Below are positions 1 through 6,644 of a DNA stretch of 8,423 bases, one piece after another (position 1 is the stretch's first letter; the number at the start of each line of letters is the position of its first letter). The position numbers were made by a program, and so were the translations under genes. The notes beneath the pieces are model-generated. The model searched no databases, was not told the DNA's origin, and saw nothing but the letters and a program-made list of their open reading frames with translations. Source of the DNA: Acholeplasmatales bacterium (lineage in GTDB: Bacteria > Bacillota_I > Bacilli_A > Acholeplasmatales > Anaeroplasmataceae); NCBI GenBank assembly GCA_024696565.1, contig JAILGR010000044.1:1-8423 (forward strand), in the 5' to 3' direction.

Positions 1-1
1 A

Positions 2-1699
2 TTTGTATGTACTAGAAAAGAATCAAAATATAATAAAGATTGGTTAACTGATTTTTATATTACTTTTGATTATACAAATAGCACATATAAAGATAAACAT
101 GAATATAAATATACTCTTGATGGAGTTATTATTGAAAGAACAGAATATACATTTTTTGATGATGAGTGGATAATGACTTCTAAAGAAGAATATATTAATG
201 GTCGATTCCGTACAACTCTACGAACTTATTTTTCAACCAGTGGGACTTCTTTAATTTTAGATAATAAAAGTGAATATAAATATGATGATTTAGGAAATGA
301 AATAGAAAAGTTAGATTATAAAAGAATTAATAAAACATGGGTTTTATCTCGTGGTGAAAAAAATATTAATGGTAAGCTTTATACATCATTTTATGTAAGT
401 TTTAATTCTGATGATTCTATTATTGCTAAAACTGAATATGAATGTGATCAAAATGGACATCCAACAAATGAAATAAAATATGACTACAAAGATGGAGAGT
501 TCATATTAAATGAAAAAATTGAACATAATTATGAAAATGGAATATATAAATATAGAATATATTATGATTATAAAAATGATGAATGGGTCCCATCAAGGAA
601 AGTCGAAATTGGGTATGATGAATTATATAATCAAATTTATGAGGCACATTATAATTATGTAGGTGATGAATGGTTACCACAAATCATTTATAGGAGAGAT
701 AATGGTCATACTATTAGTTATTGTTATTATGATAATGGCGCAATAAGAGAAGAGGAATCTTATAATAATAAAAGAGTAAGATATAAATATATTTACAATG
801 ATGGTCGTTTATATGAAGAAAATTGGACTTATAATGATGAAGGTCGTGTTGTATCATGGCAAGAATCTCTTAATGATAAAATAACATCTAAGGGAACAAC
901 TGAATATATATATAATTCAGAAACAAATTCATATAGAACTAAAACAGAAACTCTATACACATATGATGAATTTGAACGATTAATAAAGTATGAATATAAT
1001 GATTATTCTAATTCTACAAAAGAGAAAACAGAATATGAATATGCAGATAATTATTTAAAAGTTACTTATTCTAAGTTTATTAATGATTGGGTTGTTGTAT
1101 GTGAAGAAAATTCAAATTTTGATTCAGTTAAAAATGAATATGTTTTAGATAATAAATATGAAAATGAATATGATGAAAAAGGTAGAATTATTAATTCTAT
1201 TTATTATGAAGTTAAAGACTCTAATTTAGTAAAAATAAATGGCGAAGAGACTACATATGATGATAAACATGAAACAAAAGTAACTTATGGTTTTAACTTT
1301 ATCGATGATACTACTATTGATACTTATAAAATCACATCTACTCTAAATTATCAGAATTATTCTTTTGAATATGATACTAAAGAAGAATATTTTTATGATA
1401 ATAATGGTAATCCTTATGAAGAATATCAGTATGAATATTATTCTGGTAAATGGGAATTAACTGCCAAATATAAATATTATTTAGGCGAAAAGAAAGAAGA
1501 ATTAAAGATTGATATCCATTGGAAAAAAGCTGAGACTACATATGATGATGACGGGAAAATTTTAACATGGGTACGTTCAATTTGGAAAAATGATTCATGG
1601 GCATTTGATCATAAGTATGAGTATATATATGAAGATGGTAATTGTATAGAATGGAATTCATATGATTATACAGATGGCCAATGGGTATTAAAGCCTTAG
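2..1699 (+). CDS. Tyr/Asp/Trp-rich repeat protein, 3' part (5' end outside window)
   Basis: The frame is open from base 2, so the ATG at 173 is internal and the gene is cut by the window start; 565 residues are visible. The whole visible part consists of imperfect units of very roughly 35-50 residues. Each unit has a Trp-centred strand (DEWIMTSK, KTWVLSRG, DEWVPSRK, DEWLPQ, NDWVVV, GKWELTAK, DSWAFDHK, GQWVLKP) followed by alternating Tyr strands and a turn such as YDDLGNE, YDEKGR or YDDDGK. This resembles YD/RHS-like and MORN-like beta-repeat surface proteins; I infer an extended beta structure, probably exported. No signal peptide can be seen because the N-terminus is missing. There is no LPXTG motif or hydrophobic tail at the C-terminus, and the protein ends inside a repeat. 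A terminator follows within 10 bases. Function unknown; confident as a coding region, not as to role. Confidence 0.8.
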   Translation, partial: FVCTRKESKYNKDWLTDFYITFDYTNSTYKDKHEYKYTLDGVIIERTEYTFFDDEWIMTSKEEYINGRFRTTLRTYFSTSGTSLILDNKSEYKYDDLGNEIEKLDYKRINKTWVLSRGEKNINGKLYTSFYVSFNSDDSIIAKTEYECDQNGHPTNEIKYDYKDGEFILNEKIEHNYENGIYKYRIYYDYKNDEWVPSRKVEIGYDELYNQIYEAHYNYVGDEWLPQIIYRRDNGHTISYCYYDNGAIREEESYNNKRVRYKYIYNDGRLYEENWTYNDEGRVVSWQESLNDKITSKGTTEYIYNSETNSYRTKTETLYTYDEFERLIKYEYNDYSNSTKEKTEYEYADNYLKVTYSKFINDWVVVCEENSNFDSVKNEYVLDNKYENEYDEKGRIINSIYYEVKDSNLVKINGEETTYDDKHETKVTYGFNFIDDTTIDTYKITSTLNYQNYSFEYDTKEEYFYDNNGNPYEEYQYEYYSGKWELTAKYKYYLGEKKEELKIDIHWKKAETTYDDDGKILTWVRSIWKNDSWAFDHKYEYIYEDGNCIEWNSYDYTDGQWVLKP

Positions 1700-1706
1700 T
1701 TTATTT

Positions 1707-1743
1707 AAACCAAGATCTAGTTAAAGCTAGACTTGGTTTTTTT
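1707..1743 (+). terminator. Rho-independent terminator of the repeat-protein gene
   Basis: AAACCAAG and TCTAG on the left (1707-1720, with A1715 bulged) pair with CTAGA and CTTGGTTT on the right (1727-1739). This gives 13 base pairs around a 6-base loop, followed by a T-run reaching 1743. It starts 7 bases after the TAG stop, so it isolates this gene from the ABC gene downstream. Confidence 0.9.
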
Positions 1744-1753
1744 GTCCTATTTC

Positions 1754-1783
1754 TTGACATTTTTTTAAAAAAGTATATATCAT
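1754..1783 (+). promoter_or_regulatory. Sigma-A-like promoter for the ABC gene
   Basis: A perfect -35 TTGACA lies at 1754-1759. The best -10 is TATCAT at 1778-1783, with an 18-base spacer; TATATC at 1776-1781 is an alternative with 16. Transcription would start near 1790, leaving only about 10 bases of leader before ATG 1800. The -35 is clear, the exact -10 is not. Confidence 0.6.
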
Positions 1784-1799
1784 TTAATTGGTGATGATT

Positions 1800-4358
1800 A
1801 TGATAAAGTTAAATTTAAAATGTATCTATGACAAAGATGAAAGGCAATTTGATTTGCCAAATAAAGGATTATATATTTTTGGTAAAACTTCTAAAGCTTT
1901 TTCTTGGCAATTGGTTGATACCATTGGAGCGGTGAAGCCTTTAAAACAGGGAGAAATCATTTATAATGGTGTGGATTTATCAACATTATCTGAAGCTGAA
2001 TTAGCTAACTATAGAAATAATATTAGTGTAGTATCTGATTCAGATGGATTTGAAAAGACAGTTAGAAAGACTTTATTGAGTCATTTGTTGCTTCAAAATA
2101 AAAGCTTAACAGATGAAGAAATGAAAGAAGTATTAGCTTCTGTTGGCCTAGATGTAAAATTAGATGAAGTAGTAGATAATCTAATATCAAGTAAAAAAGA
2201 ATTATTATCTTTAGCATGTGCTTTAGCTAAGGACTCTAAGATTATATTAGTTGAGAGATTTAGTGTAAGTATAACTTCTGAATATAAAGAATTATTAGTA
2301 TTATTGAGAAAATTCTCAGGTGATAGATTAATCGTTTTGACATCTGCTTTAGCCCAAGCTTTAGAACCTTATTGTGATGGTGTAATTACTGATGCAAATG
2401 TTATAGAGGAAAATACACCTAATGAATTTTTACCTAAGAAAGATAAACTAATTTTAAAACAACTATTTTCAGTAACTAGAAAGATTATTTCTAAGCAGTT
2501 ATTCTGGGGTATCTTTATACCTATTATTTTTGCTTTAGGATTAATCTTCATTGCCATTCAAACCTCCTATGCATTTTATGATCCAGCTCCTGCAGTTTCT
2601 GCAGTAGCAAAAGAAAAAGGAAATACTACTGCAAGAATTAGGAAGCAATTTGAATATAGACAAACTAAGTATTATATAGATGGAGATCAAGAAATAGATT
2701 TGACAGGTACCACTATATATGGAAATGGTAAAACAATAAGAGACTCACAAGATATTAATACTGCGTATGATTTTTTATCTAAAGAGGATTTAAATCAATT
2801 AAATGATAATAATGTTTCACATAAGTATTATGGTTATCGAAATACTTCAATTATATTTGATGATTATACAAAGCTACCATATTATTCAAATGAGTTAAAA
2901 AAGATTGTAGAAGCTGATGCAGATTTTGTAAATGATTTATATGGAATGCTAGCAGGAAATTATCCTAGCGAAGTAAATGAAATACTTTTACCTTCTTATG
3001 TTGCAAATGGTATTCTTTATGGCTTAAGCCAAGAAGAAGGTAATTATGATTATTTGTTAGGAAAAGAATTAACTGCCACAGTTGGTAATAATGCTTCTAC
3101 ATTAAAAATATGTGGTGTATTTAAAAAAGATTTTGATACGGATAAATATGAAATATTAAAAGACCCTGACTTGGATACAAAATTTGTTTCTTCAACAAAA
3201 GAAGAAAAAGAAGCATACATTGAAATAGTAGTGGATTTTGTATTTGAAAATATTGATCTTCAAGCCTTTGTATCAAAAGGATTCTTTGATCAATATCCAT
3301 ATAAATTTAGTGCGAGTGGGGACAACTATGTAATGAAATCATTAGAAGAGCCTACTACTAGTATTTCAATGACAACTAGCTTTGCTCATGGATATTCTGG
3401 CTCATATAATCCAAATGCTTTTATTGCATTTGAAACAATTGATTTTTCAAACACAGATTATCATTTTTATGATTTAGATGGAAATGAGATTTCAAATCCT
3501 ACATTAGAATATGCAGAATGCTATATACCTTTAGCTTGTAATGATGTTAAAGAAGATGATTTTAATGATTATATAAACTTCATTGATTATGATTATAGGG
3601 GCAATATTCCTTTAAAGCTTAAGGGGTATTATTCAAATCCATATGTATCTCTTTTAAATCCAGTTATTTTATCTAGTACTTTTGGAAATCGTAAAACATA
3701 TGATATACATGCAGAATATATTACAAATTATGAAGAAACAAGAGAGCCTTATTGTGCAGGTGCTATTACAAAAACTGATTTTACTAGAGAACAAGTAAAT
3801 GATTTATTACAAAAGGGTAATGGATATTCTTATTCTTTGGTTGACTATCAATGGGTTCAAAAAGCAATTACACAAGAGTATGATGCATTCTTAATTTGGG
3901 GTATCATCTTTATAGCTACTGCCTTATTATCATCTATTATTTATTGCTTTTCTATAATGCACTCTAATTTTGCAGTTTTCTTAAGAAGAAATGGTTTATC
4001 TAAATCAAATTTGATAAAGATAGTAACTGCTTCATTATCCATTGTGTTATTGTTATCCTTTGTATTATCAATAATAGGAACATATGTGGGTACCTCTATC
4101 TTAAATAATGCAGAAAACCTTAGATTTAAAGTGAATAATGTACCATTCGTTCACTTTGGTATTTTTGGATACTTAATTAATATAGGAATTGTAATTGGTG
4201 TATTTGCAATTGTTATGCCATTGATTTTAATAAAAAAGAATAAGATTGATATGCTATATTATAAGCATGAGGATTCTTCTTCACATAATTCAGATTCTCA
4301 TAAAAATATGTATGTATCTGCATATGACATCAATCAAAGGCAAAAAGACAATATTTAA
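1800..4358 (+). CDS. MacB/FtsX-type ABC protein, ATPase-permease fusion with degenerate ATPase domain
   Basis: ATG 1800 is preferred (852 aa) because GGTGATG at 1790-1796 fits the end of the anti-Shine-Dalgarno; in-frame TTG 1788, GTG 1791 and ATG 1794 would consume that site. Residues 1-205 have the order of an ABC ATPase (GEIIYNGVDLSTLSEAEL is typical of this family), but the motifs are lost. The Walker A position reads GKTSKAFSW (28-36), without the glycines or lysine. The Q-loop position is Asp80. The signature is ISSKK (129-133). Walker B ends VERF (151-154) in place of ADEP, with Arg for the catalytic Glu, and the H-loop His is Ser182. A membrane helix at about 234-256 leads to a roughly 440-residue extracytoplasmic domain. 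Helices at about 697-720, 741-764 and 786-811 follow, with an FtsX-like cytoplasmic loop LRRNGLSKSNLIK between the first two of these. Family known; pseudo-ATPase status inferred. It may pair with an active paralogue or act as a sensor or scaffold. Confidence 0.85.
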   Translation: MIKLNLKCIYDKDERQFDLPNKGLYIFGKTSKAFSWQLVDTIGAVKPLKQGEIIYNGVDLSTLSEAELANYRNNISVVSDSDGFEKTVRKTLLSHLLLQNKSLTDEEMKEVLASVGLDVKLDEVVDNLISSKKELLSLACALAKDSKIILVERFSVSITSEYKELLVLLRKFSGDRLIVLTSALAQALEPYCDGVITDANVIEENTPNEFLPKKDKLILKQLFSVTRKIISKQLFWGIFIPIIFALGLIFIAIQTSYAFYDPAPAVSAVAKEKGNTTARIRKQFEYRQTKYYIDGDQEIDLTGTTIYGNGKTIRDSQDINTAYDFLSKEDLNQLNDNNVSHKYYGYRNTSIIFDDYTKLPYYSNELKKIVEADADFVNDLYGMLAGNYPSEVNEILLPSYVANGILYGLSQEEGNYDYLLGKELTATVGNNASTLKICGVFKKDFDTDKYEILKDPDLDTKFVSSTKEEKEAYIEIVVDFVFENIDLQAFVSKGFFDQYPYKFSASGDNYVMKSLEEPTTSISMTTSFAHGYSGSYNPNAFIAFETIDFSNTDYHFYDLDGNEISNPTLEYAECYIPLACNDVKEDDFNDYINFIDYDYRGNIPLKLKGYYSNPYVSLLNPVILSSTFGNRKTYDIHAEYITNYEETREPYCAGAITKTDFTREQVNDLLQKGNGYSYSLVDYQWVQKAITQEYDAFLIWGIIFIATALLSSIIYCFSIMHSNFAVFLRRNGLSKSNLIKIVTASLSIVLLLSFVLSIIGTYVGTSILNNAENLRFKVNNVPFVHFGIFGYLINIGIVIGVFAIVMPLILIKKNKIDMLYYKHEDSSSHNSDSHKNMYVSAYDINQRQKDNI

Positions 4359-4371
4359 AAAGTGAAATGAT

Positions 4372-4424
4372 AAAATGTTAGTAGACACTAAAAGAACATT
4401 AGTGTTTATTAACATTTTTCTTTT
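4372..4424 (+). terminator. Long-stem terminator of the ABC gene
   Basis: TGTTAGTAGACACTAA (4376-4391) pairs along all 16 positions, including two G-U pairs, with TTAGTGTTTATTAACA (4399-4414) around the loop AAGAACA. Flanking AAAA and TTTT extend it to about 20 pairs, and the T-rich tail is TTTTTCTTTT. It ends the transcript 14 bases after the TAA stop of the ABC gene. Confidence 0.88.
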
Positions 4425-4439
4425 GTTCTTAATCTCTCT

Positions 4440-4467
4440 TTTATAAATCATATTTACATGTTAAAAT
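4440..4467 (+). promoter_or_regulatory. Candidate extended -10 promoter for the two-gene operon
   Basis: TGTTAAAAT at 4459-4467 is an extended -10 (TG, one base, TAAAAT). A weak -35 TTTATA lies at 4440-4445, 16 bases upstream. This would give a leader of about 45 bases before ATG 4521. The same extended form (TGGTAAAAT) precedes the sensor gene at the end of the window, which supports it slightly. A second -10-like TATAAA at 4496-4501 has no good -35. Confidence 0.4.
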
Positions 4468-4510
4468 ATATAAAATGACTCGGTTTTACAATACTTATAA
4501 AGCAATAATA

Positions 4511-4515
4511 GGAGG
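4511..4515 (+). promoter_or_regulatory. Ribosome binding site of the zinc-ribbon gene
   Basis: GGAGG lies five bases before ATG 4521 and fixes that start; it is one of the two strongest sites in the window. Confidence 0.85.
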
Positions 4516-4520
4516 ATACT

Positions 4521-5462
4521 ATGGCAAACATAACTACTGCATTAAAGAAGTGTATGCATTGTGGGTTTGAAAGTGAGTTTGATTTATATTTTGATGATGT
4601 TGAATATGGATTACCTGATTTGGATTTTAGACCAAGTCAAACTAAAAGACAGGAAATTGATTTTGGAATAGAAAGATGTCCTAAATGTAATTATGTAGCA
4701 AGGGATATTTCTATTAAAAGAGATATAGGTATAATTTTAGATAGTGAAGAATATCAAGAAATATTAAATTCTACATATCCATATTTAGTAAAAAGTTATT
4801 TATTAGAAGGATTAATACAAATAAAATTAGGAAATAATTTGGCTTCTGGTTTAGCTATATTAAATGCTTGTTGGGGATTAGATGATAATAATATTGATTG
4901 CATAGAAGAAAGAGAAAAGGCGGCCTCACTATTAAGAGGGGCCACTTTAGATGATAAGGGTAAAGTTATTTTAGTAGATGTTTATAGAAGGGCTGAATTA
5001 TTTGATGAAGCTTTAGAATATATAGAAACACTAGATTTACCTTTAGAATATCAAAAGATTATAGATGTTGAAAAAACATTAATAGAGGAATATGATAGTG
5101 ATTGTCATAGTATGTCTGAATTTAATACCTTAACTTTAAAAACAAATGATTTTGATTATGTAGATGGCGCTGATTCTATAGAGGTTTTAGAATCAAAATT
5201 ATTTGGAGATGGTAGTGAGGCATTAATTATGCCATATGAAGGAGAAGTGGCATCTTTTGATTTGATTGCCACACTAGAAGTTCTTGTTGATGGTGTTAGT
5301 CGTTGGTTTAGTATTTTACACTGTGAAAAACAAAATGATGATGAGGCTTTTGTTTATGAGTTAAATATGAATGAAGATGGTACTTTATCATCAATTGAAG
5401 CTTGTGATTCAGAAGAAGTTATTAATCAAGTATTTGATGCTTATTATAAATTGGTAGAATAA
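4521..5462 (+). CDS. Zinc-ribbon, TPR-like and DUF1292-like protein of unknown function
   Basis: The 313-residue protein has no signal peptide or membrane helix, so it is predicted cytosolic. Cys11-x-x-Cys14 and Cys53-x-x-Cys56 form a split zinc ribbon, separated by an acidic stretch with LPDLDFRPS (31-39). The layout recalls DUF2225/CpXC-type zinc ribbons, though I cannot assign the family with certainty. Residues about 88-205 are helical and TPR-like, with VDVYRRAELFDEALEYIE near 152-169. Residues 243-313 resemble DUF1292 (the YrzB family): a strand-rich stretch FDLIATLEVLVDG, then EAFVYELN, an acidic turn NEDGTLSSIE and a final helix EEVINQVFDAYYKL. It is the first gene of an operon, 20 bases before the membrane-protein gene, so it probably works with that protein. 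A metal- or redox-sensing adaptor is one guess. Coding status is certain; function is unknown. Confidence 0.8.
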   Translation: MANITTALKKCMHCGFESEFDLYFDDVEYGLPDLDFRPSQTKRQEIDFGIERCPKCNYVARDISIKRDIGIILDSEEYQEILNSTYPYLVKSYLLEGLIQIKLGNNLASGLAILNACWGLDDNNIDCIEEREKAASLLRGATLDDKGKVILVDVYRRAELFDEALEYIETLDLPLEYQKIIDVEKTLIEEYDSDCHSMSEFNTLTLKTNDFDYVDGADSIEVLESKLFGDGSEALIMPYEGEVASFDLIATLEVLVDGVSRWFSILHCEKQNDDEAFVYELNMNEDGTLSSIEACDSEEVINQVFDAYYKLVE

Positions 5463-5482
5463 AAAAGAAAGAAGTGATTTTT

Positions 5483-6502
5483 ATGCCACATGTTGGTGGA
5501 GGAAGCTCTGGTGGAGGTGGAGGATTCCATTCAGGTGGGAGCCATTCTGGTTCTAGTACTTATGTCCCTAAAAGAGATATCTATGGAAATAATCATTCCA
5601 GATATTATATAAGACCTGGTTTTTATATAAATCATATTTATGTGCCATATTCTAGAGTGCATAGAGGATTTTATGCTATAAGAAGCTATTTGTTTATTTT
5701 TATTATGAGTTTAGTATTATTTGGAATTGCTATAGTAACTTGTTTTATTAACAAAACAGATGGTATGTTAGAAGATTATTCATTGAATAGATATAGTATC
5801 TTATATTCACAGGATAATAATTATGAATATAATTTGTTAATTGAAATAATTCCATATGATAATGAAATAGAATTAGATTACCTACCTATAGTTGGTGATA
5901 ATGTATCAAAGGAAATTGATGAAATGTTTGGTAATCAACATACAGTATTTGGTGGTGCTTTATTTAATAAGTTAGAAACTAATGAAAATAAAACTAATAA
6001 TTTATATACTTATTTGGCAGAAAGTTTAAATACTACATGTGATAATATTCATCAAAAGTATTATTTTGAAAATGAAAAAAACACAAAAATATATAATAAT
6101 ACAACATTTAATTTAGGCTCTGATATAGATTTAGTTTTAGCCATGGATAGATTCTTTGAAACTACTGGCTATAATATAATTATTGATGTTAATTATTTTA
6201 GTGATCCTTATCATCCAAACTATATTCTTGCGATATTCTTTGGGGCTATGGGTTTAATTATGTTAGGTATTAGTGTATTTCGATCTATCTTTGTAATACT
6301 TGCAGTAAAAAAGATAAACCAAGAAGATAAAAATGGTAATCTAGAGAAGTATTATGAGGGTGAAGAAAAATATGAAGATCATATTAAAAGGCATCCAATT
6401 GATGAACCATATACATATGATAAAAATGAATATGAAGAATTAAAGAAAGAATTTACTGTTGATAAATCACAGTATGATATTAATGAAGATGAATATAAAT
6501 AA
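5483..6502 (+). CDS. Two-helix membrane protein with Gly/Ser/His-rich N-terminus
   Basis: ATG 5483 is preferred over GTG 5474 because GAAGTGAT (5471-5478) looks like the Shine-Dalgarno site; GTG 5474 would add only three residues (339 versus 342). Residues 1-26 are a Gly/Ser/His tract (MPHVGGGSSGGGGGFHSGG and onward), followed by a Tyr/Arg-rich segment to about 67. A membrane helix spans about 69-89. An extracytoplasmic domain of about 155 residues follows, with several N-T/N-N-T stretches and Cys187 as its only cysteine. A second helix at about 247-266 (perhaps to 275) leads to a charged tail rich in EY/YD pairs (about 276-339). Both termini are probably cytoplasmic. The Gly-rich tract superficially resembles the tails of TPM-domain proteins, but no TPM domain is visible. 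It is the second gene of the operon after the zinc-ribbon protein and is closed by a terminator. Family not recognised. Confidence 0.8.
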   Translation: MPHVGGGSSGGGGGFHSGGSHSGSSTYVPKRDIYGNNHSRYYIRPGFYINHIYVPYSRVHRGFYAIRSYLFIFIMSLVLFGIAIVTCFINKTDGMLEDYSLNRYSILYSQDNNYEYNLLIEIIPYDNEIELDYLPIVGDNVSKEIDEMFGNQHTVFGGALFNKLETNENKTNNLYTYLAESLNTTCDNIHQKYYFENEKNTKIYNNTTFNLGSDIDLVLAMDRFFETTGYNIIIDVNYFSDPYHPNYILAIFFGAMGLIMLGISVFRSIFVILAVKKINQEDKNGNLEKYYEGEEKYEDHIKRHPIDEPYTYDKNEYEELKKEFTVDKSQYDINEDEYK

Positions 6503-6509
6503 TTAAAAT

Positions 6510-6534
6510 ATTCTCCTTTTTTGGAGAATTTTTT
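6510..6534 (+). terminator. Terminator of the zinc-ribbon/membrane-protein operon
   Basis: ATTCTCC (6510-6516) pairs with GGAGAAT (6523-6529) around a loop of six T, followed by a T-run to 6534. It begins eight bases after the TAA stop. Confidence 0.85.
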
Positions 6535-6585
6535 ACTTTATTCATAAAAAATTTAATTTCCTGACTATTTAATAGACCAAAGTAT

Positions 6586-6644
6586 AGGAGGAAATTAAAA
6601 TGGAGAATATTTGTATGATATTAGTAGAGCCTTTTATTATTTAA
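6586..6644 (+). other. Strong Shine-Dalgarno and ATG opening a 14-codon out-of-frame ORF
   Basis: AGGAGG (6586-6591) stands eight bases before ATG 6600, an ideal initiation site. The ATG frame reads MENICMILVEPFII and stops at TAA 6642-6644. The conserved Rpn C-terminal reading lies in the -1 frame relative to this ATG. This looks like the original gene start, now separated from the rest of the gene by a deletion or frameshift. Confidence 0.6.

Noticed and set aside
173..1699. ATG 173 as the start of the repeat protein
   Set aside because: The same frame is open to the window edge with the same repeat pattern upstream, and there is no ribosome site before 173.
2..1699. RHS/YD-repeat polymorphic toxin
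   Set aside because: The YD-like turns are suggestive, but there is no RHS core-closing motif or toxin domain, and the gene ends in a repeat followed at once by a terminator.
2369..2557. 62-codon open frame on the - strand
   Set aside because: It lies wholly inside the ABC gene, antisense to the first membrane helix, has no ribosome site, and its hydrophobic content mirrors the sense strand.
5483..6502. TPM-domain phosphatase-like protein
   Set aside because: Only the Gly-rich tract is similar; it is at the opposite end and the extracytoplasmic region shows no TPM motif I can recognise.
6600..6644. Programmed -1 frameshift joining ATG 6600 to the Rpn frame
   Set aside because: No X-XXY-YYZ slippery heptamer is present in these 15 codons, and even a joined product would lack the nuclease core.
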